31,380 nt of DNA. Source: CAZLXG01 sp964563585. Its GTDB lineage: Bacteria > Bacteroidota > Bacteroidia > Flavobacteriales > Flavobacteriaceae. This document shows, one piece after another, positions 7,188 through 14,683 of the stretch. Position 1 is the stretch's first letter; the number at the start of each line of letters is the position of its first letter. The position numbers and the translations under genes were made by a program. The stretch spans positions 1-31,380 of the forward strand of contig CAZLXG010000024.1 in NCBI GenBank assembly GCA_964563585.1. The letters run 5' to 3'. The notes beneath the pieces were generated by a model that searched no databases, had not been told where the DNA came from, and saw nothing but the letters and a program-made list of their open reading frames with translations.

Positions 7188-7951
7188 TAGCTAATAATTT
7201 GTTTTACAAATACATCAATTTTATTGACACCATTATTGGTGACATGTTTTACAAATGCAGAACCAATAATAGCTCCTTTTGCATATTGCGTTGCTTGTGT
7301 AAACGTTTCGTTATTACTAATGCCAAAACCTATAATTTGCGGGCTTTTAAGATTCATGCTATCAATACGTTTAAAGTAGTTAGTTTGTTCGTCGCCAAAA
7401 CTTGATTGACTTCCCGTAACACTTGCGCTACTTACCATGTAAATAAATCCGTTTGAAATTGAATCGATAAAGTTAATGCGTTCAATACTTGTTTGTGGTG
7501 TTATTAAAAACACGTTTATTAGTCCGTGTTTTTCAAAAATAGCTTTGTATTTTTCATGATATACATCAACTGGTAAATCGGGAATAATTAAACCGTCAAT
7601 TCCAATCTGTTGACATTTTTGACAGAAAGCTTTAACGCCATATTGAAATATGGGGTTAAAATATCCCATTATGATTAATGGAATAGTTATCGTTTTACGA
7701 ATGTCTTTAATTTGATCAAAAAGTACTTCGGAAGTCATCCCGTTTTTTAAAGCTTGTGTTGAACTTGCTTGAATGGTTGGTCCATCGGCAAGTGGGTCGC
7801 TAAATGGCAATCCAATTTCAATCATGTCGACACCATTTTTTTCTAAATTTTGAATGATAGTAACGGTATCATCAATACTTGGATATCCTGCTGTAAAGTA
7901 GATAGATAGTAATTTTTTATTTTCTTGTAATTTTTGATTTATTCTATTCAT
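7187..7951 (-). CDS. trpA: Tryptophan synthase alpha subunit
   Basis: The 254-residue TIM-barrel protein cleaves indole-3-glycerol phosphate to indole, which passes to TrpB. The catalytic acids are visible in MIEIGLPFSDPLADGP (Glu45 and Asp56, equivalent to Glu49 and Asp60 of the Salmonella enzyme), and the phosphate-binding GFGIS and GAIIGSAF segments are present. I start it at ATG 7951 (MNRINQKL). A longer frame to 7987 exists, but its extra 12 residues (MPLQSLTQKTFS) are encoded mainly by the structured repeat at 7966-8047. The stop overlaps the methyltransferase start. Confidence 0.96.
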   Translation of the reverse strand: MNRINQKLQENKKLLSIYFTAGYPSIDDTVTIIQNLEKNGVDMIEIGLPFSDPLADGPTIQASSTQALKNGMTSEVLFDQIKDIRKTITIPLIIMGYFNPIFQYGVKAFCQKCQQIGIDGLIIPDLPVDVYHEKYKAIFEKHGLINVFLITPQTSIERINFIDSISNGFIYMVSSASVTGSQSSFGDEQTNYFKRIDSMNLKSPQIIGFGISNNETFTQATQYAKGAIIGSAFVKHVTNNGVNKIDVFVKQIIS

Positions 7952-7965
7952 TGAAAACGTTTTTT

Positions 7966-8047
7966 GCGTTAGGGATTGTAGCGGCATCCTTTTTTGCCAT
8001 TAAAGGCAAAAAAGATATAGCGGAAAGCCCGACCCTTGTGGTAACGC
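7966..8047 (-). repeat. Leader-positioned structured repeat, copy A (trpB-trpA)
   Basis: In the mRNA sense it begins GGCGTTACCACAAGGGTCGG and ends CAATCCCTAACGC. The ends GCGTTA/TAACGC pair, and internal arms CGG-GCTTT-CCG, a TTTTTTGCC/GGCAAAAAA hairpin and GGAT-N9-ATCC give a cloverleaf-like fold. It starts about 5 nt after the trpB stop and ends 14 nt before the trpA ATG. Related copies are at 12366-12442, 18655-18731 and 22155-22325. Confidence 0.85.
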
Positions 8048-8054
8048 CCATAAT

Positions 8055-9236
8055 TTATATTTTGAAATAATCGATATAATTTTCTAAATCTTTATCGCCA
8101 CGACCTGATAAACTTACAACAATAATGTCGTTTGGTTTAAAAGTTCTTTGCTCGAAAATTGCAAGTGCATGCGAACTTTCGATTGCGGGAATAATACCTT
8201 CTAGCTTGCATAATTCCAAACCAGCTGTCATTGCTTCATCGTCTGTAATAGCCATGAATTCTGCACGACCTGTTTTGCTTAAATGTGCATGCATTGGACC
8301 AACTCCTGGATAATCTAATCCTGCCGAAATGGAATAAGGTTCGGTAATTTGTCCGTCGTTAGTTTGCATTAACATGGTTTTGCAACCGTGGATAATGCCT
8401 ACTTTTCCTAAAACTGAAGTTGCAGCACTTTTACCAGAATCAACACCTAAACCAGCAGCTTCAACCGCAATAAGTTTAACATTTTCTTCATGTAAAAAAT
8501 GATAATAGGTTCCTGCGGCATTACTTCCGCCACCTATACAAGCCACCACGTAATCAGGGTTTTCGCGACCTTCATGTTCTTTTAATTGCCATTTTATTTC
8601 TTCTGAAATGATAGACTGAAACTTGGTTACCATATCTGGATATGGATGTGGTCCAATGGCTGAACCGATAATATAATGTGTGTCGACAGGATTGTTAATC
8701 CAATCGCGAATCGCTTCATTTGTAGCGTCTTTTAAAGTGCGACTTCCTGATAAAGCTGGTACAACCGTTGCGCCTAACATTTTCATCCTAGCAACGTTAG
8801 GTGCTTGACGAGCAATATCTATTTCGCCCATATATACGATGCATTCTAATCCCATTAAAGCACAAACCGTTGCTGTGGCAACACCGTGTTGTCCTGCACC
8901 AGTTTCGGCAATAATACGATGCTTACCTAAACGTTTTGCCATTAGTATTTGACCAATAGTGTTGTTTATTTTATGCGCACCTGTATGGTTTAAATCTTCA
9001 CGTTTTAAGTAAATTTTTGTGTTGTATTTTTCTGAAAGACGTTTAGCAAAATAGAGTGGAGAAGGACGACCAACATAATTTTTTAAAAGTTGATTGAATT
9101 CTTTTTGAAATTCAGGTTCTGCCATTACCTTTAAATAGTTTTTGCGTAACTCTTCTACATTTGGATACAGCATTTCTGGTATAAATGCACCACCAAATTC
9201 TCCGTAATAGCCTTTTTTGTTTACGTTATAATTCAT
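8055..9236 (-). CDS. trpB: Tryptophan synthase beta subunit
   Basis: This 393-residue PLP enzyme condenses indole with serine to make tryptophan. The PLP lysine is in HTGAHKINN (Lys89), the phosphate-binding loop is GGGSNAAGT, and the C-terminal SLSGRGDKDLE is intact. The N-terminal GYYGEFGGAFIPEML is the usual TrpB1 start. It lies 4 bp after trpF and is followed by structured repeat copy A, which separates it from trpA. This is a normal, apparently functional subunit. Confidence 0.97.
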   Translation of the reverse strand: MNYNVNKKGYYGEFGGAFIPEMLYPNVEELRKNYLKVMAEPEFQKEFNQLLKNYVGRPSPLYFAKRLSEKYNTKIYLKREDLNHTGAHKINNTIGQILMAKRLGKHRIIAETGAGQHGVATATVCALMGLECIVYMGEIDIARQAPNVARMKMLGATVVPALSGSRTLKDATNEAIRDWINNPVDTHYIIGSAIGPHPYPDMVTKFQSIISEEIKWQLKEHEGRENPDYVVACIGGGSNAAGTYYHFLHEENVKLIAVEAAGLGVDSGKSAATSVLGKVGIIHGCKTMLMQTNDGQITEPYSISAGLDYPGVGPMHAHLSKTGRAEFMAITDDEAMTAGLELCKLEGIIPAIESSHALAIFEQRTFKPNDIIVVSLSGRGDKDLENYIDYFKI

Positions 9237-9240
9237 GATT

Positions 9241-9942
9241 TTATAAATCAGATTGTTTTTTAAATTCTTTTAATATTGAAATATTTTTTAATCCAGGTTC
9301 TATTTCAAATTTGCTGTTTACATCTATGGCGTAGCAATATTTTGAAGCTTCACTTTTTTGAAATGCTTTTATGTTTTCTATTTCATTTATACCAATGCCG
9401 CCACTTAAAAAATATGGTTTAGTTGATGAGTAATTGTTTAGTACATTCCAATTGAAAGTATATCCATTTCCTCCTGGAAATTTGCCTTTGGTATCAAATA
9501 AATAGTAATCGCAAACATCTTCATAAGATTTTAATACATCAAAATTGAATTCGTTTTTTATGGAAAACACTTTTATTATCTCGATATAATTGTCGTTGTT
9601 AGACTTTTTTTCAAAGTCGTGGCAATCTGTTTCATTTGAAGAGATTACTTCGTTGCTCTGCTTTTCGTAATGACGTTTCAAAGCTTCACAAAATTCTGAA
9701 TTTTCTTCTCCGTGTAATTGAACTGCTTGTAAATTGTGTGTTTCAATTTTATTGATAACATCATCTATATCTGCATTAACAAAAACACCAACTTTTTTTA
9801 TTGATTTGGGTAGTTGTGGAATTATTGAATCAAAATTTCTTGCGGATTTTTCATAGAAAATAAAGCCCAAATAATCAGGTTGCAAGTCTGCAACTTGAGT
9901 TATATTTTCTTGATATTTCATTCCGCAAATTTTCAGCTTCAT
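9241..9942 (-). CDS. trpF: Phosphoribosylanthranilate isomerase with an in-frame repeat insertion
   Basis: TrpF converts N-(5-phosphoribosyl)anthranilate to the carboxyphenylamino-deoxyribulose phosphate. The catalytic Cys6 (KICGMK), Asp150 (YLFDTKG), the GGNGYTFNW loop and PYFLSGGI phosphate site are all present. At 233 residues it is about 28 longer than the usual ~205. The extra length maps to residues ~90-117, between VQLHGEENSEFCEALK and IEIIKVFSI. That segment is encoded by a dispersed palindromic repeat (9592-9674). The insertion keeps frame and falls in a barrel loop, so activity is probably retained. The start overlaps the trpC stop by four bases (ATGA). Confidence 0.95.
   Translation of the reverse strand: MKLKICGMKYQENITQVADLQPDYLGFIFYEKSARNFDSIIPQLPKSIKKVGVFVNADIDDVINKIETHNLQAVQLHGEENSEFCEALKRHYEKQSNEVISSNETDCHDFEKKSNNDNYIEIIKVFSIKNEFNFDVLKSYEDVCDYYLFDTKGKFPGGNGYTFNWNVLNNYSSTKPYFLSGGIGINEIENIKAFQKSEASKYCYAIDVNSKFEIEPGLKNISILKEFKKQSDL
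9592..9674 (-). repeat. Dispersed palindromic repeat inserted in trpF
   Basis: On the coding strand it starts GTCATTACGAAAAGCAGAGC, continues AACGAAGTAATCTCTTC, then AGATTGCCACGACTTTG and ends AACAACGAC. This is the two-armed TCATTGCGA...GAAGnAATCT / AGATTGCCACGA...CAATGAC structure known from flavobacterial intergenic regions. Other partial copies are at 910-935 and 5479-5514. It is read as about 28 in-frame residues. Confidence 0.72.
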
Positions 9943-10724
9943 GATTCTAATGCTTTTATAAATTCTGTTGCACTTTCTCCTGGATTATCAGTTTTCATAA
10001 AGTTTTCGCCTATTAAAAATCCTTTATAACCATAAGGTTGTAATTCTTTTATAGCTTCAATATTACTAATGCCGCTTTCTGATACTTTTACAAAATTATC
10101 TGGAATAAGTTGACTCAATGCCTTACTGGTTTCTAAACTAACGTCGAAGGTTTTTAAGTTTCTATTATTAACACCTAACATATCAAGGCTTGGCATGATA
10201 GATTTTTGTAATTCTTCTTCGTTATGAACTTCTAATAAAACATTCAAATTCAAACTTTTCGCAAACTCTGAAAACTGTTTAATTTCTTCTCTTGTTAAAA
10301 TGGTAGCAATTAATAAAATAACATCTGCTCCATAGGCTTTGGCTTCTAAAAGTTGGTATTCGTCAATAATGAATTCTTTGCGTAATAAAGGAAGACTACA
10401 ACTTGCTCTTGCTGTAAGAAAATCGTCTAACGAGCCACCAAAATATTTTCCATCGGTTAAAATGGACATGCCGCAAACACCTGCGTTTTCATAGCCTATT
10501 GCAACGTCTTCAACGTTTAGGTTGTGATTAATTACTTGTTTTGAAGGTGAACGACGTTTGTGTTCTGCAATAATTCCAGATTTACTGTTTTTTAGTTTTT
10601 CTGTTAATGAAATTGTTTCTCGTTCAAACAACACAGAACTTTCTAATTGAGAAACAGGAATGAGTTGCTTGCGAAGATTGACTTCGATGCGTTTGTCTTT
10701 TACTATGCGTTGTAAAATATCCAT
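9939..10724 (-). CDS. trpC: Indole-3-glycerol phosphate synthase
   Basis: This 261-residue TIM-barrel enzyme closes the indole ring of CdRP. The conserved IIAEHKRRSPSK (catalytic Lys), LLRKEFIIDEYQ, LLEVHNEEEL, GVNNRNLKTF and VSESGI segments are all present and in order. It is a stand-alone TrpC, not fused to TrpF. The start overlaps the trpD stop by one base and the end overlaps the trpF start by four bases, which indicates translational coupling in the operon. Confidence 0.97.
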   Translation of the reverse strand: MDILQRIVKDKRIEVNLRKQLIPVSQLESSVLFERETISLTEKLKNSKSGIIAEHKRRSPSKQVINHNLNVEDVAIGYENAGVCGMSILTDGKYFGGSLDDFLTARASCSLPLLRKEFIIDEYQLLEAKAYGADVILLIATILTREEIKQFSEFAKSLNLNVLLEVHNEEELQKSIMPSLDMLGVNNRNLKTFDVSLETSKALSQLIPDNFVKVSESGISNIEAIKELQPYGYKGFLIGENFMKTDNPGESATEFIKALES

Positions 10725-11716
10725 TATTTACTCAATTTAATTAATATGTTTAAACTTTGGTTTGCTTTTCCTGAAAACAGCGATTCTTTGGCTAATTCAA
10801 AACCTTCTTTATGACTAATTTGTTTGGTTGTTGCAATGGCTAAACCTGCATTTACACAAACTACATTATTTTGCGGTTCTGTGCCTTTGCCTTGTATAAC
10901 ATCTATGAAGATTTTAGCTGAATCTTCAACAGTATGACCTCCAAAAATGGATTCTTGTGTAATTTCGGAAAGACCTAAATCTTCTGGAGAAAATAGTATT
11001 TCAGATGTATTAGAAACTATTTTAGCTTTTCCAGTTAATGAAATTTCATCATAGCCATCTAAAGCGTAAACAATATTATAATTCTTATTCGTGTTTTGAT
11101 ATAAAAAACTATAAAGGCGTAAAAGTTCTAAATTAAAAACCCCTAGCATTTGATTTTTTGGAAACGATGGGTTTACCATAGGTCCAAGCATATTGAAAAA
11201 TGTTTTAACACCAAGTTCGCGACGAATAGGTGCGACATTTTTCATTGCTGGATGAAAGAGAGGTGCATGCAATATGCATATTTTTGCCTTGTCTAAACAG
11301 CGTCTTAAAAAATCTTCATTATTGGAAAATTTTACACCTAAATATTCCATAACATTAGATGAACCACAGTTTGATGATACACCATAGTTACCATGTTTAG
11401 AAACGTTAACTCCAGCGCCAGCAGTAACAAAAGAAGAAAGCGTAGAAATATTAAAAGTGTTTTTTCCATCGCCACCAGTACCTACTATATCAATGGCATT
11501 AAAGTCGTTAAGGTTTATTGATACACAAAGTTCTAAAAGCGCATCTCTAAATCCTTTTAACTCTTCAATAGTTATGCTACGCATCATAAAAATGGTGAGA
11601 AAACTAGCAATTTGATTTTGGTTATACATCCCATTTGAGATATTAACCAAAACTTGTTTTGCTTCTTCGCTAGAAATATGTTCGTGATTTATTAACCTGT
11701 TTAATAGTTGTTTCAT
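10724..11716 (-). CDS. trpD: Anthranilate phosphoribosyltransferase
   Basis: The 330-residue product joins anthranilate to PRPP. The PRPP/Mg motifs DIVGTGGDGKNTFNIST and KHGNYGVSSNCGSSNVMEYL are present, as is the anthranilate-site segment HPAMKNVAPIRRELGVKTFFNMLGP. The N-terminal helical domain and C-terminal alpha/beta domain are complete. It is separated from trpG by 70 bp that contain a short dispersed repeat, and is coupled to trpC by a one-base overlap. Confidence 0.96.
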   Translation of the reverse strand: MKQLLNRLINHEHISSEEAKQVLVNISNGMYNQNQIASFLTIFMMRSITIEELKGFRDALLELCVSINLNDFNAIDIVGTGGDGKNTFNISTLSSFVTAGAGVNVSKHGNYGVSSNCGSSNVMEYLGVKFSNNEDFLRRCLDKAKICILHAPLFHPAMKNVAPIRRELGVKTFFNMLGPMVNPSFPKNQMLGVFNLELLRLYSFLYQNTNKNYNIVYALDGYDEISLTGKAKIVSNTSEILFSPEDLGLSEITQESIFGGHTVEDSAKIFIDVIQGKGTEPQNNVVCVNAGLAIATTKQISHKEGFELAKESLFSGKANQSLNILIKLSK

Positions 11717-11717
11717 A

Positions 11718-11745
11718 TCTGTTATTCCTGCGAAGGCAGGAATCC
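11718..11745 (-). repeat. Short dispersed repeat (ATTCCTGCGAAGGCAGGAAT type)
   Basis: ATTCCTGCGAAGGCAGGAAT is a near-perfect palindrome (ATTCCTGC / GCAGGAAT) seen between many flavobacterial genes. It lies in the 70-bp trpG-trpD spacer, two bases upstream of the trpD start codon, where it could affect ribosome access. Confidence 0.6.
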
Positions 11746-11786
11746 ATTTGTTAATTTTACTTTTTTATTTAATTCATTTTTAATTT

Positions 11787-12353
11787 TTATGAATTAATCC
11801 AATTTTCTAAAATTTGTTTTCCGTTTGGTGTTAATACCGATTCTGGATGATATTGTACGCCTTTTACATCATATTCTCTATGACGAAGCGACATTATTTG
11901 TCCGTTTTTATCAAAGGAGGTAGCTTCTAAACAATCTGGTAAATTTGGGTTTACTACCCAAGAATGATATCTGCCAACTTCAATATTTTTGTCTAAACCT
12001 ATAAATAGCGATTCGTCTTCAACACAAATAGTTACATTGGTAGCAACACCATGATAAACTTCATCTAAATTTATTAATGAACCCCCAAATACTTCGCCAA
12101 TGGCTTGTTGCCCTAAACAGACACCCAAAATGCTTTTTGTTGCTGCATATTTTTTAATTATTGGTTTTAATAAACCTGCTTCGTCTGGGATTCCTGGTCC
12201 TGGTGATAATACTATTTTATCGAAAGGTTCTACATTTTCTAAAGTTAGTTTGTCGTTTCTTAAAACGGTAACATTGCAGTTTAAATCTTCTAAATAATGT
12301 ACAAGATTGTATGTGAAACTGTCGTAATTATCTATAACTAATATTTTTATCAT
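11787..12353 (-). CDS. trpG: Anthranilate synthase component II (glutamine amidotransferase)
   Basis: This 188-residue class I glutamine amidotransferase supplies ammonia to TrpE. The catalytic triad is visible: Cys79 in GVCLGQQAIG, and His169 with Glu171 in GVQYHPESVLT. The oxyanion-side LSPGPGIPDEAG and the N-terminal DNYDSFTYNLVHYL are typical. The paralogue PabA is possible by sequence alone, but the position between trpE and trpD argues for TrpG; it could serve both pathways. The start is 12 bp after structured repeat copy B. Confidence 0.94.
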   Translation of the reverse strand: MIKILVIDNYDSFTYNLVHYLEDLNCNVTVLRNDKLTLENVEPFDKIVLSPGPGIPDEAGLLKPIIKKYAATKSILGVCLGQQAIGEVFGGSLINLDEVYHGVATNVTICVEDESLFIGLDKNIEVGRYHSWVVNPNLPDCLEATSFDKNGQIMSLRHREYDVKGVQYHPESVLTPNGKQILENWINS

Positions 12354-12365
12354 AATGCTTTTTTT

Positions 12366-12442
12366 GCGTTAGGGATTGCAGCGGCATCCTTTTGCTTTTT
12401 CTGCAAAAGATATAGCGGAAAGCCCGACCCTTGTGGTAACGC
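12366..12442 (-). repeat. Leader-positioned structured repeat, copy B (trpE-trpG)
   Basis: In the mRNA sense it runs from GGCGTTACCACAAGGGTCGG to GCAATCCCTAACGC with a central TTTTGCAG-AAAAAGC-AAAA type loop. It starts about 5 nt after the trpE stop and ends 12 nt before the trpG ATG. It is nearly identical to copy A outside the central loop. Confidence 0.85.
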
Positions 12443-12448
12443 CATAAT

Positions 12449-13855
12449 TTAAATGTTTTCGGCTAATTTAATAGCTTTTGTTAATGCTCCTAATTTATTA
12501 TATACTTCTTGTAATTCGCTTTCGGAATTTGATTTTGATACTAATCCTGCGCCTGCTTGCCAATTTAGTTTATAGTCTTTACTTAAAAAAGTTCGAATCA
12601 TAATGGCGTGATTGAAATTGCCATCGAAATCCATAAAACCAATGGCGCCGCCATAAAATGAGCGACTGGTTTTTTCGTATTGTTCGATAAGTTGCATCGC
12701 TCTGTGTTTTGGTGCGCCACTTAATGTGCCGGCAGGAAAAGTGTCTGCGACCACTTGCATGGTAGAGGTTTTTTTGTGTTTTTTACCAACAACTTTGCTT
12801 ACTAAATGGATAACGTGAGAGAAAAATTGAACCTCGCGATAGGTTACAACTTTTACTTGACTTCCGTGTCTGCTTAAATCGTTTCTTGCCAAATCTACTA
12901 GCATGACATGTTCTGCGTTTTCCTTATCGTCTTTTTTAAGTTTTTCTGCTAATACTTCGTCTTTATCCTCGTCGCCTGTTCGTTTAAATGTTCCTGCAAT
13001 TGGGTGGATTTCGGCTAAACCATCGGTTACTATTAATTGTGCTTCTGGTGAACTTCCAAATATCTTGAAATTACCGTAATCAAAATAGAATAGGTATGGA
13101 GATGGGTTTATGCTGCGCAATGCGCGGTATACATTAAAATCGTCTCCTTTGAATTTTTGTGAAAATCGTTTTGATAATACAAGTTGAAATACATCGCCTC
13201 GACCACAATGATTTTTTGCTAATTTAACATGTTCTTTAAATTCATCATCAGATAAATTAGATGTAATATGTCCATTTGTATTAAAATTATATTCAGCAAA
13301 TGCTTTTATGTTTATTATATCATCTATTTCATGAATATTATTCTCTGTGCCTTCATAACAATGCGCGAAAATATAGGCTTCGTTTTTAAAATGATTTATA
13401 GCAATAATATTCTGATAAACAGCATAGTAAATGTCTGGAATAATTATAGAATCGTCTTTCTTACTAATATTAATATCTTCAAAATACTTTACAGCATCAT
13501 AGGCGGTATAACCGAAAATACCATTGTTTATAAATTTGAAATCTTGGTCTGAATTAACTTTAAATCGTTTTGTGAATTTGTGTATTTCTTCAGCTACATT
13601 AACAGAATTATTTATTTCTAATGATGATGAACTTCCATCGGGAAACGTTTGAGAAATAATATTGTTTTCAACCTTTATTGTTGCAATTGGGTTAAAGCAT
13701 ATATATGAAAAATTTTTGTGGCTTCTATGATAATCACCGCTTTCTAACAAAATACTATTTGGGTATTTATCTCTTATTTTATAGTAAACAGCAACAGGTG
13801 TAATCGTATCTGCTAGAATTTTTTTATAATGTGTGTATAAATTGTATGTTTTCAT
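12449..13855 (-). CDS. trpE: Anthranilate synthase component I
   Basis: The 468-residue chorismate-utilising enzyme makes anthranilate with TrpG. The C-terminal domain has HIPA-type motifs: CGRGDVFQLVLSKRF, NPSPYLFYFDYGNFKIFGSSPE, HPIAGTFKRTGDEDKDE, MLVDLARNDLSRHG, SGAPKHRAMQLIE and FYGGAIGFMDFDG. The N-terminal LLES (residues 36-39) is the tryptophan feedback-binding motif, so allosteric inhibition is likely. Its mRNA begins with the attenuator leader described at 13886-14010. Confidence 0.96.
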   Translation of the reverse strand: MKTYNLYTHYKKILADTITPVAVYYKIRDKYPNSILLESGDYHRSHKNFSYICFNPIATIKVENNIISQTFPDGSSSSLEINNSVNVAEEIHKFTKRFKVNSDQDFKFINNGIFGYTAYDAVKYFEDINISKKDDSIIIPDIYYAVYQNIIAINHFKNEAYIFAHCYEGTENNIHEIDDIINIKAFAEYNFNTNGHITSNLSDDEFKEHVKLAKNHCGRGDVFQLVLSKRFSQKFKGDDFNVYRALRSINPSPYLFYFDYGNFKIFGSSPEAQLIVTDGLAEIHPIAGTFKRTGDEDKDEVLAEKLKKDDKENAEHVMLVDLARNDLSRHGSQVKVVTYREVQFFSHVIHLVSKVVGKKHKKTSTMQVVADTFPAGTLSGAPKHRAMQLIEQYEKTSRSFYGGAIGFMDFDGNFNHAIMIRTFLSKDYKLNWQAGAGLVSKSNSESELQEVYNKLGALTKAIKLAENI

Positions 13856-13885
13856 TTAAGCTGAATTTATTCAGTTTTTTATATT

Positions 13886-13917
13886 AAAAAAGGCTTGTCG
13901 TGAATGACAAGCCTTTT
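13886..13917 (-). terminator. trp attenuator terminator hairpin
   Basis: AAAAGGCTTGTC / GACAAGCCTTTT forms a 12-bp stem with a 6-nt loop, followed on the minus strand by a T tract. It lies between the leader peptide and trpE, as an intrinsic terminator of an attenuator should. Segment 13900-13914 can pair instead with 13943-13956 (antiterminator). Confidence 0.88.
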
Positions 13918-13942
13918 GAATATTTTAAGTTTTAAATATACT

Positions 13943-13975
13943 AGGTTCTACTTCACAAACATAAGTTTCGAGAAG
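13943..13975 (-). promoter_or_regulatory. trp attenuator anti-antiterminator and antiterminator arms
   Basis: Hairpin 1:2 pairs CTTC and AAAC (13975-13965) with GTTT and GAAG (13960-13951). The downstream arm GTGAAG...AACCT (13956-13943) can instead pair with AGG(C)TT...TTCAC of the terminator (13914-13900). The TGG codons lie just upstream of arm 1, so a ribosome stalled on them would mask it. The pairing was found by hand, not by a folding program. Confidence 0.6.
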
Positions 13976-14010
13976 CTCCACCACCAAGTATTATTTAAAA
14001 ATGTGTTCAT
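13948..14010 (-). CDS. trpL: trp operon leader peptide with three consecutive Trp codons
   Basis: This 20-codon frame (MNTFLNNTWWWSFSKLMFVK, stop TAG) lies between a strong promoter and a terminator hairpin upstream of trpE. The three tandem TGG codons at positions 9-11 are the tryptophan sensor. With low charged tRNA-Trp the ribosome stalls there, the antiterminator forms and trpE-A are transcribed. With ample tryptophan the ribosome reaches the stop and the terminator at 13886-13917 forms. The start ATG is about 15 nt downstream of the expected transcription start. Confidence 0.9.
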   Translation of the reverse strand: MNTFLNNTWWWSFSKLMFVK

Positions 14011-14029
14011 TTTATTGTTTTAACTTGGT

Positions 14030-14061
14030 CAAATATAGAAATGAAAATATAATTCCCCAAA
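14030..14061 (-). promoter_or_regulatory. trp operon promoter (Bacteroidota -33/-7)
   Basis: On the minus strand TTTG (14061-14058), a 20-nt spacer and TATATTTG (14037-14030) match the flavobacterial consensus TTG-N17-23-TAnnTTTG exactly. The predicted start site is near 14024, just ahead of trpL. Confidence 0.82.
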
Positions 14062-14070
14062 TCTTTAAAC

Positions 14071-14088
14071 GATTTTTATATAAAAATC
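14071..14088. promoter_or_regulatory. 18-bp perfect palindrome between the divergent trp and tlpA-like genes
   Basis: GATTTTTATATAAAAATC is perfectly self-complementary. It lies 10 bp upstream of the trp -33 box and 48 bp before the TlpA-like start codon. It could be an operator for either direction, although AT-rich palindromes arise by chance more easily here. Confidence 0.3.
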
Positions 14089-14135
14089 TGTTAAACTACA
14101 ATATTATCAATGAAGTATTAATTAAATTTATAGTT

Positions 14136-14675
14136 ATGAAATTAAAAGTACTAATTCCTGCATTACTAATAATGTTTAGTTGTGTAGATAAAGATAAAAA
14201 AGTTAAAAAAAACATTGATACTGCTATAGTTGAAGTGAGTAATAGCGTTAATGATATTGAATTGGAAGTATACGATTATGCAGGTCTTGAAAAGTTTTTG
14301 AATATGAAAGATGATAAAGTTTATGTTATAAATTTTTGGGCAACTTGGTGTGGACCTTGTGTAAAAGAGCTTCCTCATTTTGAAAAATTATATGAAACAT
14401 ATAGTAATGAAAATGTTGAAGTAATTTTGGTGAGTTTAGATTTTCCACGTTTATATGAAACTAAACTGAAACCTTATATTCTTGAAAATAAATTGAGATC
14501 TAGAGTGATTGCTCTTGATGATGTAGATGTGAATTCTTGGATACCAAAAGTAGATAAAAGTTGGTCTGGAGCTATTCCTGCTACTATTATATATAGAAAT
14601 AATGAACGTAAGTTTTACGAGAAATCATTTACATATAATGAATTAGAAAATGAACTAAAACAATTTTTAAATTAA
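14136..14675 (+). CDS. TlpA/ResA-like thioredoxin lipoprotein
   Basis: The 179-residue protein has an N-terminal lipoprotein signal (LLIMFSC, lipid-accepting Cys16) and a thioredoxin fold with WCGPC at residues 71-75 in VINFWATWCGPCVKELPHFE, followed by the cis-Pro region AIPATIIY. It is expected to be a membrane-tethered periplasmic disulfide reductase, as in TlpA/ResA proteins. I start at ATG 14136. A longer frame to 14001 adds 45 residues with no family match, removes the signal peptide and overlaps the opposite-strand trp leader. It is followed after 8 bp by the redoxin gene. Confidence 0.88.
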   Translation: MKLKVLIPALLIMFSCVDKDKKVKKNIDTAIVEVSNSVNDIELEVYDYAGLEKFLNMKDDKVYVINFWATWCGPCVKELPHFEKLYETYSNENVEVILVSLDFPRLYETKLKPYILENKLRSRVIALDDVDVNSWIPKVDKSWSGAIPATIIYRNNERKFYEKSFTYNELENELKQFLN

Positions 14676-14683
14676 AAATAATT

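Noticed and set aside
7187..7987. TrpA starting at 7987 with MPLQSLTQKTFS
   Set aside because: The extension is encoded mainly by the structured repeat, whose other copies give the same peptide in front of unrelated genes. ATG 7951 fits the family start.
14001..14675. TlpA-like protein starting at 14001
   Set aside because: The extra 45 residues bury the lipoprotein signal, have no family match and overlap the opposite-strand trp leader and promoter.
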